Numbered from the stretch's first letter, positions 19,510 to 28,830 are shown. The stretch: 36,379 nucleotides of DNA from an uncultured Bacteroidota bacterium (GCA_902594485.1 CACJMJ010000008.1:1-36379); one strand, 5' to 3'. A program made the numbers and translations. Notes: generated by a model not told the origin, from the sequence alone.

Positions 19510-19740
19510 TTATGGTACAGGATCATAACCACCCTTAAATAGTGAATTACACTTTAAAATTCTTTTTGTAGTTAAAAAAGTACCTTTGAATACGCCATGT
19601 TTTTTCAGCGCAATAATACCATATTCAGAACAAGTTGGAGTATGGCGACAATTACTCCCTAATAATGGAGATATAAAAATCCTATATATTCTAATCAATA
19701 CTATAAATGGAATAGCAAGTATTTTACTAATTATTATCAT
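19510..19740 (-). CDS. yidD: Membrane protein insertion efficiency factor YidD
   Basis: A 76-residue membrane-associated protein with the family core: an N-terminal hydrophobic/amphipathic helix, then the Tyr-Arg-x-Phe-Ile-Ser-Pro-Leu segment, the [12 protein letters not shown] Cys/His cluster near residues 29-40, and a C-terminal [15 protein letters not shown]. YidD assists YidC-dependent insertion of membrane proteins (family knowledge). Its ATG lies inside the 3' end of cysS (14-bp overlap), so translation is probably coupled. lgt starts 19 bp downstream, putting two membrane-biogenesis genes together. Confidence 0.95.
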   Translation of the reverse strand: MIIISKILAIPFIVLIRIYRIFISPLLGSNCRHTPTCSEYGIIALKKHGVFKGTFLTTKRILKCNSLFKGGYDPVP

Positions 19741-21163
19741 TGACTTTTACTCCTAATTTATTTAGTTGATCTCTTATTGAGTCTGATAAATCAAAATCTT
19801 TTTTAACCCTAGCATCATCTCTAATATTTAATAATATTTCAAGAATAGAATCATCACTTGAGGTTGATTTATTATAATTTATACCTAATATGTCACTAAG
19901 TAGAGTGTCGTATAAACCTAAAAAATAATCTTTTTCTCTATGACCAAGGTTTCCGTTTTTTTCAATTTGATTAATTAGCTTTGAAGAATTAAAAATTTCA
20001 GCAATTAACATAGGTGTGTTAAAATCATCATCTAAACAATCAAAACAATTTTTTTCCCATTGCTTAATTTGATTAAAAAGTTCATCATTATTATTTTTTG
20101 AAGCCTCAATATTAGATATCCTATCTAACATCTCAACCAGTCTTTCAAAACCTTTTTCTGATGCCAGAATCGCATCTTCACTAATATCCAATTCATTTCT
20201 ATAATGTGCTTGAAGGAAGAAAAACCTTATAATATTAGGATCAAATGGCTTTGAAAAAAACTCATTTTTACCAGAAAAAAGTTCATCTGGTAAAATATTA
20301 TTATCAAGAGATTTAGACATTTTTTTATTATTTAATGTCAGCATATTAGTATGTATCCAAAACTTTGCTGGTTGCTTCCCCGTATATCCAACTGCCTGAG
20401 CAATCTCACATTCATGATGAGGGAATTTTAAATCTATTCCACCTCCATGAATATCAAATTCATCACCGAGATATTTATTACTCATTGCTGTACACTCTAG
20501 GTGCCAGCCTGGAAATCCTTCACTCCACGGAGATTTCCATTTCATGAGATGATTTTTTTCAGCTTTTTTCCAAAGTGCAAAATCATATTCATTTTTTTTG
20601 TCGTCTTGACTAGCTAGAGTTCTTGAGTTAGATTTAATTTTATCCAAATCTCTTCCCGAGAGTTTTCCGTATGAATCAACCTTATTGTAATTAGAAATAT
20701 CAAAATATACAGAACCGTTAGAAATATAAGCAAGATCTTTTTTAATTAAATCTTCTATTATAGAGATCTGCTCAGTTATATGTCCTGAAGCTACAGGCTC
20801 TATACTCGGATTTAATACATTAAACTTTTTAATAACATCTCTAAAGCTATTTGTATATTTTTGGGCAATTTCCATTGGCTCAAGTTGTTCAATTTTTGCT
20901 TTTTTTGAGATTTTATCTTCTCCTGTATCTTCAAGATGACCTACATCAGTAATATTTCTAACATATCTAACATTATATCCAAGATATCTAAGATATCTAA
21001 ATATAATATCAAAAGAAATAAATGTTCTACAATTACCAAGGTGAACATTGCTGTAGACTGTAGGACCACAAACGTACATCCCAACTGAATTATTTCTTAA
21101 AGGTTTAAATTTCTCTTTAGAGCTAGTAAGTGAGTTATATATATATAAATTATGAGGATCCAT
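19727..21163 (-). CDS. cysS: Cysteine--tRNA ligase
   Basis: A 478-residue class I aminoacyl-tRNA synthetase. It has [16 protein letters not shown] near residues 29-44 (zinc-ligand Cys and the HIGH-type motif, here HLGN), the zinc and Cys-recognition segment [24 protein letters not shown], and KKMSKSLDN near 285 (KMSKS loop). The C-terminal helical anticodon-binding part is complete. The ATG overlaps the folE stop by one base (TAATG on the minus strand), and its 3' end overlaps yidD by 14 bp. No synthetase-specific leader or T-box is visible; it depends on the folE promoter. Confidence 0.97.
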   Translation of the reverse strand: MDPHNLYIYNSLTSSKEKFKPLRNNSVGMYVCGPTVYSNVHLGNCRTFISFDIIFRYLRYLGYNVRYVRNITDVGHLEDTGEDKISKKAKIEQLEPMEIAQKYTNSFRDVIKKFNVLNPSIEPVASGHITEQISIIEDLIKKDLAYISNGSVYFDISNYNKVDSYGKLSGRDLDKIKSNSRTLASQDDKKNEYDFALWKKAEKNHLMKWKSPWSEGFPGWHLECTAMSNKYLGDEFDIHGGGIDLKFPHHECEIAQAVGYTGKQPAKFWIHTNMLTLNNKKMSKSLDNNILPDELFSGKNEFFSKPFDPNIIRFFFLQAHYRNELDISEDAILASEKGFERLVEMLDRISNIEASKNNNDELFNQIKQWEKNCFDCLDDDFNTPMLIAEIFNSSKLINQIEKNGNLGHREKDYFLGLYDTLLSDILGINYNKSTSSDDSILEILLNIRDDARVKKDFDLSDSIRDQLNKLGVKVNDNN

Positions 21164-21846
21164 TAAAGCTCAGACTCAAGTTTTAAGTAGTCTAGAAACT
21201 CTCTTTTAAATTTTTCTTTTTTAAACTTCCCTCCAAACTCAGATGTGACAGTGCTAGAATTTATGTCTTTTATACCTCTAGAATTAACACAGAGGTGCTT
21301 AGCATCTATTACACATGCAACATCGTCAGTATTAAGAACTTTTTGAAGATCTCTAACTATCTGGATTGTTAGTCTTTCTTGAACTTGAGGTCTTTCAGCA
21401 TAATATTTTACAATTCTATTAATTTTTGAAAGTCCAACAACATTACCATTGGAGATATAAGCTACATGAGCAAGACCAACAATTGGTAAAAGATGATGTT
21501 CGCATGTAGAGTATAAGGTAATATTTTTCTCAACAAGCATTTCGCCATAATTGTATTTATTCTCAAAGGTTGACATTTCAGGCCTGTTCTTTGGATTTAA
21601 TCCAGAAAAAATCTCGTTTATAAACATCTTCGCTACTCTCCTAGGTGTACCCCTTAAACTATCATCTGCTAAATCCATTCCTAATATATCTAATATCTCG
21701 TAAACCTTTTGCTGAATGAGGCTTATCTTCTCTGTGTCAGGTATATCAAATGCTCCCTCTTTTAAGGGAGTATCTTCTGAGTTTGATCCAATGTGATCAT
21801 CCCCAATGGAATCAATTTCTTTGTCTAATAGTTCTTGTAGTTTCAT
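21163..21846 (-). CDS. folE: GTP cyclohydrolase I (zinc type, FolE1)
   Basis: A 227-residue enzyme converting GTP to 7,8-dihydroneopterin triphosphate, the first step of tetrahydrofolate synthesis. Landmarks are RGTPRRVAKMF (65-75), TLYSTCEHHLLP (110-121) and VIDAKHLCVNSRG (179-191). Zinc ligands Cys115, His118 and Cys186 are all present, so this is the zinc-dependent type IA, not the FolE2 type. The N-terminal 35 residues are acidic and poorly conserved, as usual. It is the first gene of the folE-cysS-yidD-lgt chain. Another folate gene, folP, lies 9 kb away in a separate unit. Confidence 0.96.
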   Translation of the reverse strand: MKLQELLDKEIDSIGDDHIGSNSEDTPLKEGAFDIPDTEKISLIQQKVYEILDILGMDLADDSLRGTPRRVAKMFINEIFSGLNPKNRPEMSTFENKYNYGEMLVEKNITLYSTCEHHLLPIVGLAHVAYISNGNVVGLSKINRIVKYYAERPQVQERLTIQIVRDLQKVLNTDDVACVIDAKHLCVNSRGIKDINSSTVTSEFGGKFKKEKFKREFLDYLKLESEL

Positions 21847-21866
21847 TTTTTAAAATTTGAGTTATA

Positions 21867-21874
21867 CAAAGATA
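21867..21874 (-). promoter_or_regulatory. folE operon promoter, TAnnTTTG box
   Basis: On the minus strand these bases read TATCTTTG, matching the -7 consensus, 21 nt upstream of the folE ATG. The predicted start leaves a leader of around 14 nt. No TTG is seen at -33. A 12-bp direct repeat lies immediately upstream (21875-21905). Confidence 0.6.
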
Positions 21875-21905
21875 GAAATTATGGAGATAAATTGAAATTA
21901 TGGAG
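21875..21905. repeat. 12-bp direct repeat upstream of folE
   Basis: GAAATTATGGAG occurs at 21875-21886 and again at 21894-21905, a start-to-start distance of 19 bp. The repeats lie between the folE -7 box and the stop of the convergently placed OMP gene region, where an activator or repressor could bind. The spacing is close to two helical turns. The repeat could also be a chance local duplication in AT-rich DNA. Confidence 0.5.
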
Positions 21906-21916
21906 TTAAAACGAAG

Positions 21917-23416
21917 TTAAAGTTTTATTGAAAATGAAGCATAAATAGAATATGTATCCTTATCAATGTCATACTTATCAATTAGCCCTCTAGTGTATAG
22001 CCTGTTTTTTATAAATTCATTTGATTTAGTTATACCTATATCCAAATCAAAATAACCGTAATTTATTCCAACTCCTGCTGACAATCCACGAATATTATTT
22101 TTTATATCTAAATCAGGTCCTTTATATGTAAAATACCCTGCTCTTAGATTTATATTTTTCAATCTATATTCTCCACCAAATCGAATTGACTCAGAAATTC
22201 CAGCCATTTTATTCTTTATAGAATAATTAAGAGAGTTTAAATATGAGTCCTTACCATTATTATCATCAAATTTAGAGTTATTGAATTTTGTAATTTCATA
22301 ATCAAAACTTACCAAACCTCTTGAACCAAAAATATATGCAAGACTAAAAAGAGATTTTGAAGGTAGTTTTAGTTCATACTTATCATATATGTTTAAGGTA
22401 TTTGGATCTATTCTATATGTTGTCAGCCCATCTTTTTCTATAATATCTGTTTCAATAAACTGACTGTTCTCTTCCTCAATATTCAAAATAGTAGGGGTAG
22501 AGTATGATAACCCAACTCTTAATTGTTTAATCTTTAGTATACTCCCTATCTGGAATGAAAATCCAGTGCCAAATGCAAGTAAATCTTCTTTAAAAAATAT
22601 TCTACGAACATTAGAACTATTTTCATAGCCAAATTCTTCAAATATCTTAGTTTCTTCAAACAATGTTTCATGCATATTAATATTTATTCCTGTGAATAAA
22701 TGATTATTAAAAGAGAATCCTAGATTAATACTATGTTTAAAATGGTTACCTGTTCTAAATATATCTAGATTCTGATCTAAATTATTATATACTGCATTAG
22801 AGACATAATTATTGTATTCATCACCAGTTTCATTAATTATAAAGCTTTGATAACCAAGAAAGGCTTGCTGATCTCCAAATCCATAATTATCTCCTAGATA
22901 TGTATAAACACTTTGTGAGGTCTCATTATCATATATTAATAAGTCTTCTGAAGGGATACCATCAGCATAATAAAGAAAATAATTGTCAATTCCGTTGTTA
23001 TTGTTTCCAGATAGATAGAAAGAACTATCAAAATCTCCTAAAATATGATTGTTGTAGGCAACTGAAAATTTAGATTTTCTATTTTCATAAACAAGAACAA
23101 CACCTGCACCTCCATAAGAATAGAAATCGTTCTTAGATATAGAACTATAATTGTTTAGTTTATTGGATATCTTAAGATTTTTATAATTTAGGGTTACACC
23201 AACTTCAGAGTCAATAAAAACAGAAGAACTTGCAGGATTAATTGAAATAGCACTAAGATCACCTCCTAAGGCACCGAATGCTCCACCCATTGAATTGAAT
23301 CTTGCTGATCCCTCGTTATAGAAGGAGCTGTATCTTAATACATCTTCAAATGTTTGAGAAAAGCCAGAATATGATATACTTAAGAATAGGTATAGAAAAA
23401 GATACTTATTAAACAT
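21917..23416 (-). CDS. Outer-membrane beta-barrel protein (OmpP1/FadL-like, often annotated hemin receptor)
   Basis: A 499-residue protein with a signal peptide (about residues 1-20, ending Gly-Phe-Ser-Gln). The mature start shows TFEDVLRYS, then SARFNSMGGAFGALGGDLSA near residues 37-56, a block I associate with FadL/OmpP1-type transporters of Bacteroidota. The rest consists of alternating polar/hydrophobic strands rich in Tyr, Asn and Ser, ending in a terminal strand YSIYASFSIKL with the final hydrophobic residue expected of an outer-membrane barrel. The transported substrate is not evident; hydrophobic compounds are the family rule. Its start abuts the stop of the lipoprotein gene upstream, so the two are translated from one message and probably act together. 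Confidence 0.75.
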   Translation of the reverse strand: MFNKYLFLYLFLSISYSGFSQTFEDVLRYSSFYNEGSARFNSMGGAFGALGGDLSAISINPASSSVFIDSEVGVTLNYKNLKISNKLNNYSSISKNDFYSYGGAGVVLVYENRKSKFSVAYNNHILGDFDSSFYLSGNNNNGIDNYFLYYADGIPSEDLLIYDNETSQSVYTYLGDNYGFGDQQAFLGYQSFIINETGDEYNNYVSNAVYNNLDQNLDIFRTGNHFKHSINLGFSFNNHLFTGININMHETLFEETKIFEEFGYENSSNVRRIFFKEDLLAFGTGFSFQIGSILKIKQLRVGLSYSTPTILNIEEENSQFIETDIIEKDGLTTYRIDPNTLNIYDKYELKLPSKSLFSLAYIFGSRGLVSFDYEITKFNNSKFDDNNGKDSYLNSLNYSIKNKMAGISESIRFGGEYRLKNINLRAGYFTYKGPDLDIKNNIRGLSAGVGINYGYFDLDIGITKSNEFIKNRLYTRGLIDKYDIDKDTYSIYASFSIKL

Positions 23417-24577
23417 TTAGTTTATCTTGCCGCCACCTCTAGATCCACCACCTGAGCTTCCTCTAGATCCACTACTAGATCCACCTGAACTTGGTGAGCT
23501 AAAGCTTCCACCTTGCACAGCACCAGATGAACGAGATCCAGAATATCCTCCTCTGTTAGAATATGAAGAGTTATTTCTAGAAGATCTAGAATTATAATAG
23601 CTTGGGCCATTTGAATATGAAGGATCATAACTTTGGGCTCTATAAGAAGAATTTCCTCTTTGGCTAGGATTAACAGATCTAATTTGTTGGTAGGCTTCCC
23701 TTACATAGTCACTCTTTATTGCACTTAAATTTGGTATAGAACTATTTCTATTAACATTTCTTGAATTAGCGCTACCTCTTGAATAAACACCTATTAGATT
23801 ATTATTTTTAATTTCTCTAAGATTAACACTTCTATCAATATCATCATAAGCCGAAACACCTCTAGTTCTATCAACATATACTCCACCGTATGAACCAAGT
23901 CTTGAATATATTCCTGATACTTTTACACCTTGAGAATCACTATTTCTAGAAACTCCATTAGATGAACTTCTCTCACCTCTTCTTGATGCAGAATTACTAA
24001 AACTCACTCTAGATGTATTTGAAATTTCATTTCCATCTTTATCTCTGTAAACAGTTGAATCGTACATTCCGCCATAATACCATGGTGCATATCTTCTATT
24101 TCTCATCATATACCAATAATAATTTCCTAGAGAAGTAGCATAAGGTGAAAAGTAAAAATTTAAAGGTCCATAAAACGGATATCCCATTTCATAGGCGAAG
24201 CTATTATAGAAAAATGGTGGTCTAAAACCATAATTTATAAACATTCCATTGTTTGAAAAGAATGGATTAAATGCCATGTTGTGATAGAATGGATTAAAAT
24301 AAAATCTTCCAAAGCTTGGAAAAAAATTATTTACAACTTCAGTTGTTTGTGGATTAGCTCCCCATGGAAGATTCCTTGAATCATTCTCATTTGATGAAAA
24401 GGTATTTAGTGATTCATCTGCATACTCGTTGAACACCACTTCATAGTCAATACCTCTTTCATTGGATACATAGATTCCATCATTATCACCATAGTATGAT
24501 GCTAGCTGATATGAATTACATCCAATAAAGAAAGACGATAATAGGACTAATTTAAAAACACCTACAATTTTTTTCAT
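23417..24577 (-). CDS. Gly/Ser/Tyr-rich lipoprotein of unknown function
   Basis: A 386-residue protein with a lipoprotein signal ending FFIGC (Cys20), so it is probably anchored in the outer membrane. Three regions are visible: a conserved N-terminal part with YYGDNDGIYVS; an aromatic region near residues 90-170, dense in Tyr, Phe, Asn, Pro and Met; and a low-complexity C-terminus from about 190, rich in Ser, Arg and Gly and ending in poly-Gly/Ser. I recognise this as the flavobacterial protein often mislabelled vitellogenin-like, found next to an OmpP1-type porin. No enzymatic motif is present. It is transcribed with the OMP gene (0 bp gap). A perfect inverted repeat lies upstream at 24603-24630. 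Confidence 0.65.
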   Translation of the reverse strand: MKKIVGVFKLVLLSSFFIGCNSYQLASYYGDNDGIYVSNERGIDYEVVFNEYADESLNTFSSNENDSRNLPWGANPQTTEVVNNFFPSFGRFYFNPFYHNMAFNPFFSNNGMFINYGFRPPFFYNSFAYEMGYPFYGPLNFYFSPYATSLGNYYWYMMRNRRYAPWYYGGMYDSTVYRDKDGNEISNTSRVSFSNSASRRGERSSSNGVSRNSDSQGVKVSGIYSRLGSYGGVYVDRTRGVSAYDDIDRSVNLREIKNNNLIGVYSRGSANSRNVNRNSSIPNLSAIKSDYVREAYQQIRSVNPSQRGNSSYRAQSYDPSYSNGPSYYNSRSSRNNSSYSNRGGYSGSRSSGAVQGGSFSSPSSGGSSSGSRGSSGGGSRGGGKIN

Positions 24578-24602
24578 GTATATAAATTTAAGAATAATTT
24601 AT

Positions 24603-24630
24603 TAAATGTAAATTACTACTTTTACATTTA
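24603..24630. promoter_or_regulatory. Perfect 10-bp inverted repeat between the lipoprotein gene and proS
   Basis: TAAATGTAAA at 24603-24612 is the exact reverse complement of TTTACATTTA at 24621-24630, with an 8-nt spacer (centre-to-centre 18 bp). It lies 26 bp before the lipoprotein start and 61 bp before proS. The symmetry suits a dimeric DNA-binding protein. As RNA it would form an AT-only stem, which is weak, and no T-run follows, so a terminator is unlikely. Confidence 0.5.
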
Positions 24631-24690
24631 CCTAAATAAATACAAGAATTGTGCCACTTTTTTACAATGATTGTTAATAAGATTTAATCA

Positions 24691-26169
24691 ATGGGAAAAA
24701 AAATAACTCCTAGAAGTAATGACTATTCAAAATGGTATAATGACATCATCTCTGAGGCTGGTCTAGCTGAGTCGTCTGATGTCAGGGGGTGTATGGTTAT
24801 AAAACCTTATGGATTTGCTATCTGGGAATTAATGAAATCTCAGCTTGATAAAATGTTTAAAGAAACAGGACATGAAAATGCTTACTTTCCATTATTTGTC
24901 CCAAAAACATTATTTGAGGCAGAAGAAAAAAATGCAGAAGGTTTTGCTAAAGAGTGTGCTGTTGTTACACATTATAGGCTAAAAAATGACCCTGATAAAA
25001 ATGGTAAACTAATAGTAGATCCTGATTCAAAGCTTGAGGAAGAACTTATAGTAAGACCTACAAGTGAAGCAATTATATGGAAAACATATAAAAGGTGGAT
25101 TCAATCATATAGAGACCTACCAATTTTAATTAACCAATGGGCAAATGTTGTTAGATGGGAAATGAGAACTAGACTTTTTCTTAGAACTGCCGAGTTTTTA
25201 TGGCAAGAGGGCCATACTGCTCATGCAACAAAGGAGGAAGCTTTAAAAGAAACAAAATTAATTAATAATATATATTCAGAATTTGCTGAGAAGTATATGG
25301 CTATGCCTGTTATTCAAGGATCAAAATCTGAATCAGAGAGGTTTGCTGGAGCTGAAGAGACTCTTTGTATAGAGGCATTGATGCAAGATGGTAAGGCATT
25401 ACAGGCTGGTACTTCTCATTTTCTTGGACAAAATTTTGCCAAGGCATTTGATGTAAAATATGCAGATAAATCAGGTAAATTAGAATATGTTTGGGCAACA
25501 TCTTGGGGAGTTTCAACTAGACTTATGGGAGCTCTAATTATGTCTCATAGTGATGACAGCGGTCTTATTCTCCCTCCACTTCTTGCTCCTACTCAAATAA
25601 TTATTATACCGCTTATTAAATCTGAAGAGAGTTCAAAAAAAATACTAGATAAGACTAATGATTTATTTAACTCAATAAAAGAAAAAGGGATTAGGGTGAA
25701 AATTGATGATAGAGAGAATATAAATCTTGGATTCAAACTTAATGATTCAGAAGTGAAAGGTATTCCAATGAGAATTGTTATTGGAGAAAAAGAAGTTGAT
25801 AATGATGAGTTTGATATTTTTTATAGACATAACTTAGAAAAAGTTTCTGCCAAATTCTCAGATCTAACTTCTTTGGTTGAGTTATCAATTAAAAAAGTCC
25901 AAGAAGAAATGATTTTAAAATCTAAAAAAAGATTAAAAGAACATACTCATGAGGTAAGTTCATATGATGAATTTAAAGAGTTGATTTCTTCTCAAAGTGG
26001 TTTTGTAATTGCAGGGTGGGATGGTACTAATGAAACTGAAGAAGCCATTAAAGCAGAAACAAAAGCTACAATTAGATGTATCCCTGAAGACCTTGATAAT
26101 AAAGGCGTTACATGTATTTATTCTGGTAAGCCAGCACAATACAAAGTAATATTCTCAAAATCTTATTGA
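24691..26169 (+). CDS. proS: Proline--tRNA ligase (short, archaeal/eukaryotic type)
   Basis: A 492-residue class II synthetase of the short ProS type, which lacks the large editing insertion of E. coli ProRS (about 570 residues). Motif 1 contains the conserved [10 protein letters not shown] region near residues 39-48. Motif 2 shows [10 protein letters not shown] and the R-W-E-M-R-T-R-x-F-L-R segment, with [13 protein letters not shown] after it. Motif 3 is [17 protein letters not shown] near 275-290. The C-terminal anticodon-binding domain follows. The ATG at 24691 has typical flavobacterial sequence context without a Shine-Dalgarno. It is divergent from the lipoprotein gene. The TTG of the tRNA-Glu promoter overlaps its stop codon. 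Confidence 0.96.
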   Translation: MGKKITPRSNDYSKWYNDIISEAGLAESSDVRGCMVIKPYGFAIWELMKSQLDKMFKETGHENAYFPLFVPKTLFEAEEKNAEGFAKECAVVTHYRLKNDPDKNGKLIVDPDSKLEEELIVRPTSEAIIWKTYKRWIQSYRDLPILINQWANVVRWEMRTRLFLRTAEFLWQEGHTAHATKEEALKETKLINNIYSEFAEKYMAMPVIQGSKSESERFAGAEETLCIEALMQDGKALQAGTSHFLGQNFAKAFDVKYADKSGKLEYVWATSWGVSTRLMGALIMSHSDDSGLILPPLLAPTQIIIIPLIKSEESSKKILDKTNDLFNSIKEKGIRVKIDDRENINLGFKLNDSEVKGIPMRIVIGEKEVDNDEFDIFYRHNLEKVSAKFSDLTSLVELSIKKVQEEMILKSKKRLKEHTHEVSSYDEFKELISSQSGFVIAGWDGTNETEEAIKAETKATIRCIPEDLDNKGVTCIYSGKPAQYKVIFSKSY

Positions 26170-26194
26170 AATATTAAAATTTAAATTAAATTTG
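26166..26194 (+). promoter_or_regulatory. tRNA-Glu promoter (TTG-N18-TAnnTTTG)
   Basis: TTG at 26166-26168 overlaps the proS stop, and TAAATTTG at 26187-26194 lies 18 nt on. Both match the Bacteroidota promoter. The start site would be near 26200, only a few bases before the mature tRNA at 26205. It probably also drives rpsT downstream. Confidence 0.7.
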
Positions 26195-26204
26195 CACCCT
26201 GATT

Positions 26205-26276
26205 GGCCCGTTCGTCTATCGGTTAGGACCTCAGGTTTTCATCCTGGAAAGAGGGGTTCGATTCCCCTACGGGCTA
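26205..26276 (+). tRNA. tRNA-Glu (anticodon TTC)
   Basis: A complete cloverleaf of 72 nt. The acceptor stem GGCCCGT pairs with ACGGGCT (one G-U at position 1-72), the D stem is GTCT/GGAC, the anticodon loop is TTTTCAT with TTC, and the T arm is GGGGTTCGATTCCCC. The discriminator base is A and CCA is not encoded. It lies between proS and rpsT. Confidence 0.96.
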
Positions 26277-26289
26277 CAAAATAAAAATT

Positions 26290-26532
26290 ATGGCAAATCA
26301 TAAATCTGCTTTAAAAAGAATTCGTTCTAATGAAACTAAAAAGTCTTTGAATAAACTTCAACATAAGACTACAAGAAATGCTATCAAAAAATTAAAAGAT
26401 GCTAAGACGAAAAAAGAAGCAAGTAAGCTTTATCCTGGTGTTGTTTCTCTAATTGATAAGTTAGCTAAGAAGAATGTAATTCACAAAAACAAAGCATCAA
26501 ATCTTAAATCTAAATTAAGTAAGCTTAAGTAA
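26290..26532 (+). CDS. rpsT: 30S ribosomal protein S20
   Basis: An 80-residue, Lys-rich helical protein beginning MANHKSALKRIR, the family hallmark. The length matches other S20 proteins. It binds 16S rRNA during assembly of the small subunit. The gene starts 14 bp after tRNA-Glu with no promoter in between, so tRNA and mRNA probably come from one precursor. Its stop codon directly abuts the rho stop on the other strand with no intervening base. Confidence 0.96.
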   Translation: MANHKSALKRIRSNETKKSLNKLQHKTTRNAIKKLKDAKTKKEASKLYPGVVSLIDKLAKKNVIHKNKASNLKSKLSKLK

Positions 26533-27957
26533 TTAAGAATTCATTGAAATAAGAAACTCTTCATTACTTTTGGTTTTTCTAAACCTGTCGTTTATAAATT
26601 CCATTGCCTCAACTGGGTTCATATCAGCCAAGTACTTTCTCATAATCCACATTCTCTGAATGGTATTCTCATCAAGAAGTAAATCATCTCTTCTGGTACT
26701 CGAAGAAACTAAATCTATTGCAGGGAATATACGTCTATTAGAAATTCTTCTATCTAATTGAAGCTCCATGTTACCAGTTCCTTTGAATTCTTCAAAGATC
26801 ACCTCATCCATTTTAGATCCAGTTTCAGTAAGGGCAGTTGAAATAATTGAGAGTGAACCTCCGTTTTCAATATTTCTTGCAGCTCCAAAGAACCTTTTTG
26901 GCTTATGTAATGCATTTGCGTCAACACCACCACTTAGAATCTTACCTGATGCAGGTTGAACTGTATTATAAGCTCTAGCAAGTCTTGTTATTGAATCAAG
27001 GAGTATTACAACATCATGGCCACATTCAACTAGTCTTTTAGCTTTTTCAAGTACTATATTGGCAACTCTTACATGCCTGTCAGCAGGCTCATCAAAAGTT
27101 GAGGCTACAACCTCACCTTTAACATTTCTTTGCATATCAGTAACTTCTTCTGGCCTCTCATCTATTAATAAAATAATTTGAAATACTTCTGGATGATTCG
27201 CTGCAATTGCATTTGCAACATCTTTTAAAAGCATTGTTTTTCCAGTTTTTGGTTGTGATACTATCATTCCTCTTTGCCCTTTTCCTATTGGTGAAAAAAG
27301 GTCAATAATTCTGGTAGAGATTGTGCTTTCTTTTGATGAAATATTAAACTTTTCTTCAGGGAATAATGGTGTTAAATGCTCAAATGATACTCTATCCCGA
27401 ACAACTTCAGGCTCAAGTCCGTTGATTTTATTAACCTTAATTAAAGGGAAATATTTTTCACCATCCTTAGGAGGTCTTACTGTTCCATGAACTGTATCAC
27501 CTGTCTTAAGTCCAAATAATTTTATTTGAGATTGAGACACATATATATCATCGGGTGATGAAAGGTAGTTGTAGTCTGAAGATCTTAAAAACCCATATCC
27601 ATCTTGCATAATTTCTAGAACACCCTCAGATTCTATTATACCATCAAACTCAAAATCTGGTTCTTTGTACTTCCTCCTATTATCTTTGTTAAAGTTGTCT
27701 TCTTTTTTATTTGAGAAGTTTTTATTATGATGGTTTTTATTTGATCCATTTCTAGGTCTTCTATCAACTCTCTGATTCTTCTTATCCTCTACATGAGGTT
27801 TTGTGTCTTCTGAAATTTTTTCTTCATCAGGCTTTTTTGTAATAGCATCAATTAATTCTTGTTTTTTCATGCCTTTAATATCTTTTAATCCGATTTGTTC
27901 GGCAATTTCAATAAGCTCAGCTATTTTTTTAGCTTTAAGCATTTTAATATCGTACAT
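26533..27957 (-). CDS. rho: Transcription termination factor Rho
   Basis: A 474-residue hexameric RNA-dependent ATPase that ends transcription. An N-terminal helical (SAP-like) segment occupies residues 5-42. An Asn/Lys/Arg-rich, probably disordered stretch follows at 43-100. The RNA-binding cold-shock-like domain starts with [14 protein letters not shown] (113-126). The ATPase core shows [17 protein letters not shown] (Walker A), [31 protein letters not shown] and [20 protein letters not shown] (Q and R loops). All core motifs are intact. The polar insert is known in Rho of Bacteroidota and some other phyla. Its stop abuts rpsT on the other strand. Promoter boxes lie about 65-75 nt upstream. 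Confidence 0.97.
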   Translation of the reverse strand: MYDIKMLKAKKIAELIEIAEQIGLKDIKGMKKQELIDAITKKPDEEKISEDTKPHVEDKKNQRVDRRPRNGSNKNHHNKNFSNKKEDNFNKDNRRKYKEPDFEFDGIIESEGVLEIMQDGYGFLRSSDYNYLSSPDDIYVSQSQIKLFGLKTGDTVHGTVRPPKDGEKYFPLIKVNKINGLEPEVVRDRVSFEHLTPLFPEEKFNISSKESTISTRIIDLFSPIGKGQRGMIVSQPKTGKTMLLKDVANAIAANHPEVFQIILLIDERPEEVTDMQRNVKGEVVASTFDEPADRHVRVANIVLEKAKRLVECGHDVVILLDSITRLARAYNTVQPASGKILSGGVDANALHKPKRFFGAARNIENGGSLSIISTALTETGSKMDEVIFEEFKGTGNMELQLDRRISNRRIFPAIDLVSSSTRRDDLLLDENTIQRMWIMRKYLADMNPVEAMEFINDRFRKTKSNEEFLISMNS

Positions 27958-28020
27958 ATATGGTGGGTGTTTTAATTTGAAATGTTAATAGAAATGTACT
28001 TCTTGGAAGAAATAGTAGTT

Positions 28021-28052
28021 CAAATTTACAAATTTATTTTTAATTTCAGCAA
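28021..28052 (-). promoter_or_regulatory. rho promoter with doubled TAnnTTTG box
   Basis: On the minus strand TAAATTTG occurs twice in tandem, at 28029-28036 and 28021-28028. A TTG at 28052-28050 gives a 21-nt spacer to the proximal copy. The start would be near 28014, leaving a leader of nearly 60 nt, longer than at the other genes here. It stands head to head with truA. Confidence 0.6.
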
Positions 28053-28071
28053 ATATCTTAATTAACTGATT

Positions 28072-28830
28072 ATGTCTAGGTATTTCATTGAGTTTTCATA
28101 CGACGGTTCAAACTATCATGGAATTCAAAAGCAACCTAATTCATTGACTATTCAGGAAATTTTAGAGATAAATATTTCTAAATATACTGGAGCTACAATA
28201 AAACTTACATTAGCAGGAAGAACTGATGCAGGTGTTCATGCAAAACAAATGTTTGCACATTTTGATATTGATACTGATTTTGATCAAAATAACTTTTGCA
28301 GATCATTAAATATGATGGTTCCAAAAGATATCTGTATCGAATGTTTATCTATAGTAAACAAAGATTCCCATGCAAGGTTTGATGCAATAAATAGAACCTA
28401 TGATTACTATATTGGCTCTAAAAAAGATCCATTTAATTATAAGTTTCTATATCATTTAAAGGATAGGCTAGATGTAGATAAAATGAACCGTAGTTGTTTA
28501 AGACTTATTAATCATAAAAATTTTAAATGTTTCTCAAAGTCTAATACAGATGTAAAAACCTATGTTTGTAATATAGACTATGCTGAATGGGTTACCTTGG
28601 AAAATGGCTATAGATTTTCAATAAGAGCAAATAGGTTTTTAAGAAATATGGTCAGGTCTATAGTTGGAACAATGATTGAGATTGGTACATGTAAAATAAC
28701 AGACGAGGAATTCCAAAAGATTTTAGATTCAGAGGATAGGAGAAATGCAGGATATTCAGTTCCTGCCTCTGGTCTTTTTTTAAGTAATGTTACATATAAA
28801 AATATTTTTGAAACAAGTTGGAAAAAGTAA
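28072..28830 (+). CDS. truA: tRNA pseudouridine synthase A
   Basis: A 252-residue enzyme that makes pseudouridine at positions 38-40 of the anticodon arm. It shows the family start RYFIEFSYDGSNYHG, the catalytic Asp in AGRTDAGVHA near residues 49-58, RFDAINRTYDYYI near 103-115, and the C-terminal FLRNMVRSIVGTMIEIG near 191-207. The length is normal. The gene is divergent from rho. The ABC exporter downstream starts inside its last codons (13-bp overlap with a TTG start), so the pair is coupled. Confidence 0.95.
   Translation: MSRYFIEFSYDGSNYHGIQKQPNSLTIQEILEINISKYTGATIKLTLAGRTDAGVHAKQMFAHFDIDTDFDQNNFCRSLNMMVPKDICIECLSIVNKDSHARFDAINRTYDYYIGSKKDPFNYKFLYHLKDRLDVDKMNRSCLRLINHKNFKCFSKSNTDVKTYVCNIDYAEWVTLENGYRFSIRANRFLRNMVRSIVGTMIEIGTCKITDEEFQKILDSEDRRNAGYSVPASGLFLSNVTYKNIFETSWKK

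Noticed and set aside
20960-21010. Repeated ATATCTAA-type units that look like short tandem repeats
   Set aside because: They lie inside cysS and encode the ordinary segment Phe-Arg-Tyr-Leu-Arg-Tyr-Leu-Gly-Tyr.
23420-23640. Low-complexity DNA resembling a repeat array
   Set aside because: It encodes the Ser/Gly/Arg-rich tail of the lipoprotein; there are no regular repeats with spacers, so it is not a CRISPR.
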